Shown piece by piece: positions 7,179-14,696 of a DNA stretch of 32,506 bases. How positions within the stretch are numbered: position 1 is the first letter of the stretch; each line of letters opens with the position of its first letter. The notes under the pieces were generated by a model. That model was not told where the DNA came from and did no database searches. It saw only the letters and a program-made list of their open reading frames with translations. This DNA is from an uncultured Bacteroidales bacterium (GTDB lineage: Bacteria; Bacteroidota; Bacteroidia; Bacteroidales; WCHB1-69), in assembly GCA_905233745.1 (NCBI GenBank), contig CAJODA010000020.1, forward strand, positions 1-32,506, given 5' to 3'. Both the position numbers and the translations under genes were made by a program.

Positions 7179-7330
7179 TTTCATGCCGCTGCATTAGCCC
7201 ATTTGCAGCAGGAGAAATATGACCAAGTTGAGAAGTATATAGACAAATGTCTCGCAATCCGTGAGAAGTATTTGGATGCGAACGATCCCTTATTAGCCGA
7301 ATCATACACAGTCGCTGGCCTCGCCTACGC
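7179..7330 (+). pseudogene. TPR gene fragment
   Basis: The frame reads HAAALAHLQQEKYDQVEKY, then a helix with CLAIREKYL, then DPLLAESYTVAGLAYA. This is the kinesin-light-chain type of TPR (TPR_10/TPR_12) seen in many Bacteroidota regulators. About one and a half repeats survive. There is no start codon of its own, it is out of frame with the preceding HTH gene, and homology stops at 7330, exactly where the GATAGATTC repeat begins. It is the internal piece of a lost larger gene. Confidence 0.7.
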
Positions 7331-7363
7331 CCCGATAGATTCTGCCACACCATATCCTCTATA
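7331..7363 (+). repeat. Dispersed junction repeat, copy 3 (GATAGATTC type)
   Basis: CCCGATAGATTCTGCCAC followed by ATCCTCTATAC resembles copies at 1648 and 5837 but is more diverged. It directly abuts the end of the TPR fragment and lies about 40 bases before the next intact gene. Confidence 0.5.
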
Positions 7364-7402
7364 CATACAAAATAGTTTTACAACCCCAAATACTCAGTAA
7401 AA

Positions 7403-8014
7403 ATGTTGTACGTAAACTCTCTTGTTTTGGATTATCCGGCTTGTGTCTCCTTTAAAGAGGTGCTCAAACGCTTGGCTGAAAGTGGCTCTGATGGGAAACT
7501 TTGGTCGGATGCGAAAGGGGAAGTCCCGATGTTGACCAAGTTTACCCCCATACAAAGATGTCCAAAATATCGCAATTACTACTTCATGGATGAAGTGCAT
7601 TGTAGTAAAGTTGACGTTGAGACCGATAAACCAGAAAAGTTTGATTGGTCAGATTTGATCGATGCTGACCGGAAACTCGGGAATTTATTGACGGAAGAAC
7701 AAAAAAGAGTGTCTTATCCAATGTTTTTGCATGTATATAATGACTTTTTCAGAGAAAATCCTGGTGGGGCAGTGTTAGAAGGCGTGATTTTGTCGACGAT
7801 TAGAAACATCAGGGAAGCGCTTCTGACATTCGATGAGGTCGATACCATTCTGAAAGGAGAACTGCTGCGTGAACTGGAATATTTTGACGAATCGGTGGAG
7901 ATGCTTGAGAAGGCAAGGGTAGAGCAGCCGGACATGGGTTGGCTGATTGACCAGATAGAGGAACACGCCAAGAATCGTGACCCAAAAGTGTTATATCTAT
8001 GTCATACATTATGA
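7403..8014 (+). CDS. Unrecognised 203-residue protein
   Basis: I do not recognise the family. The protein is soluble-looking, acidic, with no signal peptide or membrane segment. The C-terminal third is helical and has a TPR-like stretch (ELLRELEYFDESVEMLEKA, about residues 154-172) followed by another helix with WLIDQIEEHAKNRDP. The N-terminal half has aromatic and Asp/Lys-rich stretches (YRNYYFMDEVHC) that may form a small beta-rich domain. It starts at ATG 7403 and stops with TGA at 8012-8014. It is the last member of the accessory region, directly before the core gene pgi. Its regulation is not evident: no TAnnTTTG box lies close upstream. Confidence 0.65.
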   Translation: MLYVNSLVLDYPACVSFKEVLKRLAESGSDGKLWSDAKGEVPMLTKFTPIQRCPKYRNYYFMDEVHCSKVDVETDKPEKFDWSDLIDADRKLGNLLTEEQKRVSYPMFLHVYNDFFRENPGGAVLEGVILSTIRNIREALLTFDEVDTILKGELLRELEYFDESVEMLEKARVEQPDMGWLIDQIEEHAKNRDPKVLYLCHTL

Positions 8015-8074
8015 ACCACCGATATATGACACAAATTTCCTGAAATGCGGAGTGGCTGTGTGTGTGTGGTGAAA

Positions 8075-8098
8075 GTTGATAGCAGGAGGCTATTCAAC
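8075..8098 (+). terminator. Imperfect hairpin before pgi
   Basis: GTTGATAGC (8075-8083) pairs with GCTATTCAAC (8089-8098) with one bulged base. The following T-run is interrupted, so termination is possible but not certain. Confidence 0.35.
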
Positions 8099-8114
8099 AT
8101 TATTGATTTTTATG

Positions 8115-8122
8115 TATTTTTG
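8115..8122 (+). promoter_or_regulatory. -7 promoter box of pgi
   Basis: TATTTTTG lies 20 bases upstream of the pgi ATG. No convincing -33 TTG lies at the usual distance. Confidence 0.55.
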
Positions 8123-8142
8123 CGGCAAAAATCAACACTACT

Positions 8143-9450
8143 ATGAGATTAGATTACAACGACGCTTTATTCGCAGTTCCGCAGGAACAACTTGACGCAC
8201 ATGCCCAACTGGCTGTGGCCGCCTATCAGGAAACTATACAAAAGAGTGGGAGAGGAAATGACTTTCTGGGTTGGCTCTCCCTGCCCGAAGATGTCACCGA
8301 ACAGGATATTCTAGATATTGAAGAATGTGCCGCCAAGCTGGCCGCCCAGTCCAAAGTGGTCGTGGTAATCGGCATCGGAGGCTCCTACCTCGGCGCACGC
8401 GCCGTGATCGAGGCTCTGCAACACTGCTTCAAACCCATGATGCGCTCCGATGCGCCTACCGTACTGTATGCTGGCAACAACATGAGCGAGGACTATATTC
8501 ATGACCTGCTGAATGTGTTGGACGAGAATGACTACTCGTTGGTGGTGATCTCCAAGTCGGGCACCACTACCGAACCCGCGTTGGCGTTCCGTATCCTGAA
8601 ACAGCACTGCGAAGAGAAATACGGCGTGGATGCCGCCCGCGACCGCATCGTGGCCATCACCGACCGCGCGCGCGGCGCACTCAAAACCCTGGCCACCCAG
8701 GAAGGCTATCCTACTTTCGTGATTCCCGATGATGTGGGCGGACGCTACTCCGTGCTTACCCCCGTGGGACTGCTGCCTATCGCCATCTCCGGCTTCTCCA
8801 TCCGCAAACTGCTCGACGGTGCAAAAGCTATGCGCAATGAATTGTACGACAATGCCGATTTTGCCCACAACCAGGCCATGCAGTATGCCCTGCTTCGCTA
8901 TATGCTCTATAACCAAGGCCTCAAAGTGGAATTGATGGCCTCCTTCGAACCCAAGTTCTTCTATTTTGTAGAATGGTTCAAGCAACTCTTCGGCGAAAGC
9001 GAAGGCAAGGAGAACAAGGGCATCTTCCCCGCAGGCGCCATCTTCTCCACCGACCTGCACTCTTTGGGACAGTATATCCAGGAAGGTTCCCGCCAGCTGT
9101 TTGAGACGGTTCTGACTGTGGAACACGCCCACTCCTTCGTTAACATCCCCTTCGATGAACAGAATACCGATGGGCTGAATTATCTCCAGCACCGTAGCAT
9201 CGATGAAATCTGTCACATTGCCCAGCAAGGCACTTGCCAGGCTCACGTGGACGGCAAGGTTCCCAATATCAAAATCACCGTCCCGGAAATCAATGAGTTC
9301 CATCTGGGCGAGTTGATCTATTTCTTCGAGATGAGCTGTGCCATCAGCGGCTATATGCTGAAGGTGAACCCGTTCGACCAACCCGGCGTGGAAGCCTACA
9401 AACGCAATATGTTCCAGCTTTTGGGCAAACCGGGATACGAGAAGAAATAG
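8143..9450 (+). CDS. pgi: Glucose-6-phosphate isomerase
   Basis: This cytoplasmic glycolytic enzyme interconverts glucose 6-phosphate and fructose 6-phosphate. The 435-residue length fits the short bacterial form. Visible features are the first SIS domain (VVVIGIGGSYLGARAV, about residues 67-82), the phosphate-binding SKSGTTTEPALAF, the signature GGRYSVLTPVGLLPI near residue 200, the second SIS domain with GIFPAGAIFSTDLHSLGQYI, and the C-terminal signature FDQPGVEAYK near residue 415. The start is ATG 8143, about 20 bases after a TATTTTTG box. The stop is followed at once by an array of 7-bp repeats and then the symporter gene. Identification is firm. Confidence 0.97.
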   Translation: MRLDYNDALFAVPQEQLDAHAQLAVAAYQETIQKSGRGNDFLGWLSLPEDVTEQDILDIEECAAKLAAQSKVVVVIGIGGSYLGARAVIEALQHCFKPMMRSDAPTVLYAGNNMSEDYIHDLLNVLDENDYSLVVISKSGTTTEPALAFRILKQHCEEKYGVDAARDRIVAITDRARGALKTLATQEGYPTFVIPDDVGGRYSVLTPVGLLPIAISGFSIRKLLDGAKAMRNELYDNADFAHNQAMQYALLRYMLYNQGLKVELMASFEPKFFYFVEWFKQLFGESEGKENKGIFPAGAIFSTDLHSLGQYIQEGSRQLFETVLTVEHAHSFVNIPFDEQNTDGLNYLQHRSIDEICHIAQQGTCQAHVDGKVPNIKITVPEINEFHLGELIYFFEMSCAISGYMLKVNPFDQPGVEAYKRNMFQLLGKPGYEKK

Positions 9451-9506
9451 TTTAGAGTTTAGAGTTGAAAAGCCAACGGCTAACAGCCAATGGCCAATAG
9501 CCAAAT
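9451..9506 (+). repeat. Heptanucleotide tandem array filling the pgi-symporter gap
   Basis: Eight consecutive 7-bp units run from the base after the pgi stop codon to five bases before the next ATG: TTTAGAG twice, TTGAAAA, then GCCAACG, GCTAACA, GCCAATG, GCCAATA and GCCAAAT. Two unit families are joined end to end in phase. Confidence 0.8.
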
Positions 9507-9511
9507 TTCTC

Positions 9512-10996
9512 ATGCAAACCTTCATATTCTCTTTCTTCGTCTTCTATGTGGTTCTGCTGTTTGTCATCACGGGCATAACCTCGCGCAAGGCGGACAACAA
9601 AACCTATTTCACCGGCAATCGGAAGTCACCTTGGTTTGTGGTGGCTTACGGCATGATCGGAAGTTCGCTGTCCGGTGTCACGTTCATGTCCGTGCCGGGA
9701 GATGTTTATACCACCCAGTTCACCTATTTTGGTGTGGTGTTGGGTTATATTCTCGGTTATCTGGTGATAGGAGGCCTTCTGTTGCCACTGTACTATAAGC
9801 TGAATGTGACCTCCGTTTACGAATATCTGGGGAGCAGGATAGGGAAGGAGGCGCACAAAACGGGTTCCGTGCTCTTCTTTGTGTCGCGCCTCCTGGGTTC
9901 TGCGCTCCGTATGTATTTGGTTATCTTCGTGCTGCAAGTGTTTGTGTTTGACGGGTGGCATATTCCGATATGGCTCACCTCCGTGGTCATGATCATCATC
10001 ATTCTGCTCTACACGTTCCGTGGCGGACTCAAGACGGTGGTGTGGACCGATTTGCTGCAGACTACTTTCCTCCTGTTGGCGTTGGTGATTACCATTGCAG
10101 TGATTATGAAGAATATGGGAGGCTCGTTCGCGGATGTTTGGCAGGCGATGGGCACAGCGGGCAAGGATGGTAGCGATTGCCGGCAGGTGTTCAATGCCGA
10201 CTGGCGCAACAACAGTTTCTTTGTGAAGCAGATCATCGGCGGCATGTTCATCACGATTGCCATGACGGGATTGGATCAGGATATGATGCAGAAAAATCTC
10301 TCCTGTAAATCGTTGCGCGATGCCCGCCGCAATATGCTGTCGTTTACCTCCATTCTGGTGGTGGTGAACATCCTGTTCCTGCTCCTTGGCGGAATGTTAA
10401 TGGCCTTTGCGCAGGAAAAAGGCATTGACATTGCCAATATGCCCACCGACCGCATCTATCCTGAAATTGCCTTCAACTACTTGGGCAAGGCGGGTGCATT
10501 GGTGTTCGTGTTCGGCCTTATTTCTGCTGGCTTCTCTTCCGCCGATGGCACATTTACCGCATTGACCACAACCGTTTGCTATGATATTCTCCGCATTGAG
10601 AACCGCTATTCCGATGAGAAGAAGCAAATCAAAGTGCGCCGCATCGTGCACTTGCTCATCTCCATGCTTTTCTTGGCGGTCATCATCATAGCCTCCAGCC
10701 ATCACAACGATGCGCTCATCCGTATCATCTTCATGGTGGCTTCTTACACATACGGGCCGTTGCTGGGCATGTTCATATTCGGTATGTTCACGAAGCGTGA
10801 GATTCCCAAAGGCCGCCGCTGGCTTGTGCCTGTCATCGCGGTCGTGATACCCACGATGTGCTATGTGTTGTCGTCACACTCGGTGCAGTGGCTCTGGGGC
10901 TACAGATTCGGCTACGAGTTGCTGATCGTGAACGGCCTGCTGGTGTTTGCCGCATTGTCGGCAATCAGTGTGAAGCCCGTGCAGGCAGGTGAGTGA
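9512..10996 (+). CDS. Sodium:solute symporter family protein
   Basis: A 494-residue polytopic inner-membrane transporter of the SSS/SSF family, with about 13 hydrophobic helices. Family features seen are the N-terminal GITSRKADNKTYFTGNRKSP loop, helix 2 with GSSLSGVTFMSVPGDVY, TFRGGLKTVVWTDLLQ in the middle (the conserved region GGLKAVIWTD of this family), GLDQDMMQKNLSCKSLRDAR, and the unwound helix region GLISAGFSSADGTFTALTT. It should couple sodium entry to uptake of a small solute. The substrate cannot be told from sequence; related Bacteroidota proteins are annotated for sugars, sialic acid or amino acids. It follows pgi with only the repeat array between, so it may be co-transcribed. Confidence 0.92.
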   Translation: MQTFIFSFFVFYVVLLFVITGITSRKADNKTYFTGNRKSPWFVVAYGMIGSSLSGVTFMSVPGDVYTTQFTYFGVVLGYILGYLVIGGLLLPLYYKLNVTSVYEYLGSRIGKEAHKTGSVLFFVSRLLGSALRMYLVIFVLQVFVFDGWHIPIWLTSVVMIIIILLYTFRGGLKTVVWTDLLQTTFLLLALVITIAVIMKNMGGSFADVWQAMGTAGKDGSDCRQVFNADWRNNSFFVKQIIGGMFITIAMTGLDQDMMQKNLSCKSLRDARRNMLSFTSILVVVNILFLLLGGMLMAFAQEKGIDIANMPTDRIYPEIAFNYLGKAGALVFVFGLISAGFSSADGTFTALTTTVCYDILRIENRYSDEKKQIKVRRIVHLLISMLFLAVIIIASSHHNDALIRIIFMVASYTYGPLLGMFIFGMFTKREIPKGRRWLVPVIAVVIPTMCYVLSSHSVQWLWGYRFGYELLIVNGLLVFAALSAISVKPVQAGE

Positions 10997-11041
10997 CCCT
11001 GTCTCCGCTATTTCGGTTGTCCTTACCAAAGGATATTTTTG

Positions 11042-11049
11042 TATTTTTG
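11042..11049 (+). promoter_or_regulatory. -7 promoter box before the heptose-kinase-like gene
   Basis: TATTTTTG at 11042-11049 lies 19 bases before ATG 11069. It overlaps the start of the longest open frame (TTG 11039), which rules out that start. Confidence 0.6.
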
Positions 11050-11068
11050 CACACTAAAATTTCGAGCT

Positions 11069-12085
11069 ATGGATATGGATAAAATCGATCAGATATTTGA
11101 GAAATTCAGCAATGCTAACGTGTTGGTTATCGGTGATGTGATGATTGACTGCTACATCAGCGGAAAGGTCACGCGCATCAGTCCGGAGGCGCCGGTTCCC
11201 ATCGTGAATGCGCAGAGCCGAAACTATCGCCTCGGCGGTGCCGCCAACGTGGCCCTCAATTTGAAGTCGCTTGGCGCCAAGCCCATTCTCTGTTCTGTGA
11301 TTGGCAGTGACAACAAGTCGAAGGTGCTTTTCGACCTGATGGAGGAGTGTGAGCTGGATTCTCTCGGTCTCGTGCCTATCTATGGCCGCCGCACGACCGT
11401 CAAATACCGCATCATCGGCAACAACGCCCATATCGTGCGTGTGGATGACGAGCGCGACGAACAGCTCAAGGAGCGCGAAAAACGCCAGTTCCTCACCACC
11501 GTGGAGCAGGTGATCGATCATAATCCCATCGATGCCATCATCTTCGAGGATTATGACAAGGGCTTGTTCTCCAAGGACCTCATCGAAGAGATTATCTCTT
11601 TCGCCCATAAGAAGAATATTTTCATCGCCGTGGATCCCAAGAAGCGCAACTTCAACAACTACAAGGATGTGAATCTCTTCAAACCGAATATGAAGGAGCT
11701 CTCCGCCGGACTTAATCTGGAGGAAAACGTCAATCTGACATTGGAGAATATCCATGACTTGACGAAGAAATTCGCCATGGAGAAGAATATCGACCTGGTG
11801 CTTATCACGATGTCTGACAGGGGTATGGCTTTCTACGACCGTGTTGCCGACAGGTTCTATCATCAGGATGCTTTCACCCGCCGCGTGAGCGACCCGTCCG
11901 GCGCCGGCGACACGGTGATTTCCGTGTCCACCCTGTTCCTTTGGGCAAAGGAGAGTCTGGAAATGACTTGCCTGGCCTCCAATCTGGCGGGCGGCCTCGT
12001 GTGCGAATACGTGGGTGTGGTGCCCATCAATACGGCCCAGCTCAAAAAAGAGATTCTTAAAAACCGGCTTCCGGAAATGCAGTGA
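11069..12085 (+). CDS. hldE-like: PfkB-family kinase, probable D-glycero-beta-D-manno-heptose-7-phosphate kinase
   Basis: A 338-residue cytoplasmic sugar kinase of the ribokinase/PfkB superfamily. It matches the kinase half of RfaE/HldE: GDVMIDCYISGKVTRISPEAP near residue 18, GGAANVALNL near 57, DPKKRNFNNY near 188, KPNMKE near 204, and the catalytic DPSGAGDTVI near 274 with Asp of GAGD as base. The nucleotidyltransferase half of HldE is absent, so the second reaction of the ADP-heptose pathway would need another gene. The family phosphorylates heptose 7-phosphate at C1 for ADP-heptose and lipopolysaccharide core synthesis. The exact substrate is inferred. The start was chosen at ATG 11069 (ATG 11075 also possible) because the promoter lies at 11042. 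Confidence 0.85.
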   Translation: MDMDKIDQIFEKFSNANVLVIGDVMIDCYISGKVTRISPEAPVPIVNAQSRNYRLGGAANVALNLKSLGAKPILCSVIGSDNKSKVLFDLMEECELDSLGLVPIYGRRTTVKYRIIGNNAHIVRVDDERDEQLKEREKRQFLTTVEQVIDHNPIDAIIFEDYDKGLFSKDLIEEIISFAHKKNIFIAVDPKKRNFNNYKDVNLFKPNMKELSAGLNLEENVNLTLENIHDLTKKFAMEKNIDLVLITMSDRGMAFYDRVADRFYHQDAFTRRVSDPSGAGDTVISVSTLFLWAKESLEMTCLASNLAGGLVCEYVGVVPINTAQLKKEILKNRLPEMQ

Positions 12086-12140
12086 TACTAAATTTGCCCT
12101 CCTGTCGTTATCTAACTTGTTCGATTGTTGATTATTCGGA

Positions 12141-12878
12141 ATGAACCGTTTCAAATCCATAGTGGTGCTTTTCTTGCTCGTCTGCCTGGCCTCTGGCGTA
12201 TCGGCTCAGAAGCGGGTGTTCGGAGTTCCGAATCTTTCACAATATGATGACAAAATCTACCACTTTGGCTTTTCGCTCAGCGGGGGCACGTACAATTATA
12301 TTATTAACACCAATCCCAATCTTTCCCATTTGGACGGATGCGATTCCCTTCGTGTGGTCAACCCCCGCGCGGGAAAGTCATTCGGGTTTGGTATTGTGTC
12401 GGATCTGCGCATGGGCAAGTATTTTGACTTGCGCTTTATTCCGAGCTTCTCATTCCCCGACTGCCAGATCAATTACTTCTGCAACACCAATGTGCCGAAT
12501 TCCAGCTTCGCCAACGGCGGTGCCAACGGCATTGTATTTCTGGATTTACCCCTGCTGGTTAAATTCAAGTCCACCCGTATGCTGAACAACATCCGGGCCT
12601 ACGTTGTCGCCGGCGGCCAGTACAGCTTTAACCTGGTCTATAGCAAAGCCAGGGATATTGCCAACAACTCCGTCAATGAGGTGCTCCTTGTGAATGCGCA
12701 TGACGTGATGGCGCAGGTGGGCGTGGGTTTCGATTTTTACTGCACCTATTTCAAACTCGCCACAGAATTTAAATTCTCACTTGGCTTGATGAACCAGCTG
12801 CAGCAGGAGGGCAAGTATGTAGGCAGTCTCACCTCTTTGCGCTCCAAAGGTTTTCAATTCTCCATCACATTTGAATAA
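12141..12878 (+). CDS. porT: PorT-like outer-membrane protein of the type IX secretion system
   Basis: A 245-residue protein with a Sec signal peptide (FLLVCLASGVSAQ, cleavage after about residue 22) followed by an outer-membrane beta-barrel-like sequence with alternating hydrophobic strands and a C-terminal Phe-rich strand ending FQFSITFE. Its length and features such as GFGIVSDLRMGKYFDLRFIP fit PorT, needed for gingipain-type export through T9SS in Porphyromonas gingivalis. It probably sits in the outer membrane. Its presence agrees with a T9SS substrate protein at the end of this window. It is followed five bases later by glyS and preceded by the heptose kinase gene, so the three may form one transcript. 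Assignment rests on pattern recognition and is not proven. Confidence 0.8.
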   Translation: MNRFKSIVVLFLLVCLASGVSAQKRVFGVPNLSQYDDKIYHFGFSLSGGTYNYIINTNPNLSHLDGCDSLRVVNPRAGKSFGFGIVSDLRMGKYFDLRFIPSFSFPDCQINYFCNTNVPNSSFANGGANGIVFLDLPLLVKFKSTRMLNNIRAYVVAGGQYSFNLVYSKARDIANNSVNEVLLVNAHDVMAQVGVGFDFYCTYFKLATEFKFSLGLMNQLQQEGKYVGSLTSLRSKGFQFSITFE

Positions 12879-12883
12879 TTATT

Positions 12884-14398
12884 ATGGCTAACAACGAAGA
12901 ACTTTTCAAACAGATTATCGCCCATGCCAAAGAGTATGGATTCATTTTCCCGTCCAGTGAAATATATGACGGCCTGAGTGCCGTTTACGATTATGGTCAG
13001 AACGGTGTTGAGTTGAAGAACAACATCAAGCAGTATTGGTGGAAGGCCATGGTGCAGTACCACGACAACATCGTGGGCCTCGACAGCGCCATCTTCATGC
13101 ACCCCACCATCTGGAAGGCTTCCGGTCACGTGGATGCGTTCAACGATCCTTTGATTGACAACAAGGATTCCAAGAAGCGCTATCGTGCCGACGTGTTGAT
13201 TGAGGACCATATCCAGAAGATCGAGGACAAGATCAACAAGGAGGTGGAGAAGGCCCGCAAGCGTTTTGAAAACTTCGACGAGAAGATGTTCCGCGAGACC
13301 AACGGTCGTGTGCTGCAATATCAGAAGCAGATTGACGACATCACGGAGCGTTTTGCAGCCATGATGAACGCCAACGATCTGGCCGGCTTGAAGGCCTTGA
13401 TTGAAGAACTCGGCATTGTGTGCCCCATCTCCGGCACGCGCAACTGGACCGACGTGCGCCAGTTCAACCTCATGTTCGCCACCAAGTTGGGTTCCGTGTC
13501 CGACGGAGCCGACACTATATACTTGCGTCCGGAAACGGCCCAGGGTATCTTTGTGAATTTCTTGAATATCTATAAGACAGGCAGAATGAAGCTGCCGTTC
13601 GGCATTGCGCAGATCGGCAAGGCTTTCCGCAACGAGATTGTAGCCCGTCAGTTCATCTTCCGTATGCGCGAGTTCGAGCAGATGGAGATGCAGTTCTTCG
13701 TGAAACCCGGTGAGGAGCTTAAGTGGTTCGACTACTGGAAGCAGACTCGTCTGCAGTGGCACACCGACTTGGGCATTGCGCCGGAGAACTATCGTTTCCA
13801 CGATCATGAGAAGTTGGCCCATTACGCCAACGCCGCTACCGACATCGAGTTCAAGTTCCCGTTCGGTTTCAAGGAGTTGGAAGGCATCCACTCGAGAACC
13901 AACTTCGACCTCTCGCAGCACGAGCAGTATTCCGGCAAGAAGCTCCGCTACTTCGATCCCGAGCTCAACGAGAATTATGTGCCGTACGTGATTGAGACTT
14001 CCATCGGTGTCGATCGTATGTTCCTCGCTGTGTTCAGCAACGCTTATACGGAGGAGACGCTGGAAGACGGTTCCACGCGTGTGGTGTTGAAGCTGCCTGC
14101 CAAGTTGGCCCCGTACAAGGCTGCTGTATTGCCGTTGGTGAAGAAGGACGGACTGCCGGAAATCGGCCAGGAGGTGTTCGACATGTTGAAGAAGGACTTC
14201 ATGGTGCAGTACGAGGACAAGGATGCCATTGGCCGTCGTTATCGTCGTCAGGATGCCATCGGCACGCCTTTCTGCATCACCATCGACAACCAGACCAAGG
14301 AGGACAACACGGTGACCGTGCGCGAGCGCGACACCATGGCCCAGTATCGTCTGCCCATCGCCGACCTGACGGTGGAATTGATGAAGAAATTGAGATAG
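12884..14398 (+). CDS. glyS: Glycyl-tRNA synthetase (class II, dimeric type)
   Basis: This cytoplasmic enzyme charges tRNA-Gly. The 504-residue protein is the single-chain alpha2 type found in archaea, eukaryotes and many bacteria, not the alpha/beta type. It shows the N-terminal GFIFPSSEIYDGLSAVYDYG, the class II motif 1 region, YLRPETAQGIFVNF near residue 210, motif 2 with FRNEIVARQFIFRMREFEQ near residues 248-266, ESTxG-like ETSIGVDRMFLAV near 370 (motif 3), and a C-terminal anticodon-binding domain from about 400 (LAPYKAAVLPL). The start ATG is five bases after the porT stop, so the two genes are probably co-transcribed. Confidence 0.97.
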   Translation: MANNEELFKQIIAHAKEYGFIFPSSEIYDGLSAVYDYGQNGVELKNNIKQYWWKAMVQYHDNIVGLDSAIFMHPTIWKASGHVDAFNDPLIDNKDSKKRYRADVLIEDHIQKIEDKINKEVEKARKRFENFDEKMFRETNGRVLQYQKQIDDITERFAAMMNANDLAGLKALIEELGIVCPISGTRNWTDVRQFNLMFATKLGSVSDGADTIYLRPETAQGIFVNFLNIYKTGRMKLPFGIAQIGKAFRNEIVARQFIFRMREFEQMEMQFFVKPGEELKWFDYWKQTRLQWHTDLGIAPENYRFHDHEKLAHYANAATDIEFKFPFGFKELEGIHSRTNFDLSQHEQYSGKKLRYFDPELNENYVPYVIETSIGVDRMFLAVFSNAYTEETLEDGSTRVVLKLPAKLAPYKAAVLPLVKKDGLPEIGQEVFDMLKKDFMVQYEDKDAIGRRYRRQDAIGTPFCITIDNQTKEDNTVTVRERDTMAQYRLPIADLTVELMKKLR

Positions 14399-14424
14399 GA
14401 ATCCGTATGGAATCCGAATTCGGA
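14398..14424 (+). promoter_or_regulatory. Probable operator upstream of hicBA
   Basis: GGAATCCG is repeated at 14398-14405 and 14409-14416, 11 bases apart (one helical turn). The second copy runs into a perfect 12-base palindrome TCCGAATTCGGA at 14413-14424. The site ends just before the hicB promoter, where toxin-antitoxin operators usually lie. Confidence 0.45.
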
Positions 14425-14428
14425 AATA

Positions 14429-14457
14429 TTGTTGTCCAGAAATAATTTCTATTTTTG
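14429..14457 (+). promoter_or_regulatory. Promoter of hicBA
   Basis: TTG at 14429-14431 and TATTTTTG at 14450-14457 are 18 bases apart. The hicB ATG is 23 bases after the -7 box. Confidence 0.65.
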
Positions 14458-14480
14458 CAAAGATAATTAGATTCAGAAGA

Positions 14481-14696
14481 ATGGAATATACAATCATCAT
14501 CCAGAAGAATAAAAATGGCTGGTACACTGGGCAATGTGAGCAAATACCAGAAGCTATTTCCCAAGGAGAAACCCTTGAGGAGTTGAAAGAGAATATGGCG
14601 GATGCCATCAAGATGGTCATTGATTATAAAAAAGAAGAAACCAGAAAACAATATATCGGGAAGCGAATCTTCCGCCGTCGCATCGCTGTATTATGA
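14481..14696 (+). CDS. hicB: HicB-family antitoxin
   Basis: A 71-residue protein with the HicB fold: MEYTIIIQKNKNGWYTGQCEQ is the typical first beta hairpin, followed by IPEAISQGETLEELKENMADAI, the conserved Gly-x-Thr-x-x-Glu-Ala helix region. It should bind and neutralise the HicA toxin and repress its own promoter. The short form seen here has no separate C-terminal HTH or ribbon-helix-helix domain; a basic tail (GKRIFRRRIAVL) takes its place. Its stop overlaps the hicA start by four bases (ATGA), so the two are translationally coupled. The antitoxin-first order is the less common hicBA arrangement. Confidence 0.88.
   Translation: MEYTIIIQKNKNGWYTGQCEQIPEAISQGETLEELKENMADAIKMVIDYKKEETRKQYIGKRIFRRRIAVL

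Noticed and set aside
8311-9525. 404-codon minus-strand frame opposite pgi
   Set aside because: Antisense shadow of pgi; composition rich in His, Gly and Val with no domain.
11054-12160. 368-codon minus-strand frame opposite the heptose kinase gene
   Set aside because: Antisense shadow of a clear PfkB kinase gene; no recognisable motifs or promoter.
12854-14620. 588-codon open frame on the minus strand over glyS and hicB
   Set aside because: It lies opposite well-supported glyS; its sequence is His/Leu/Val-rich low-complexity typical of an antisense shadow and shows no domain.
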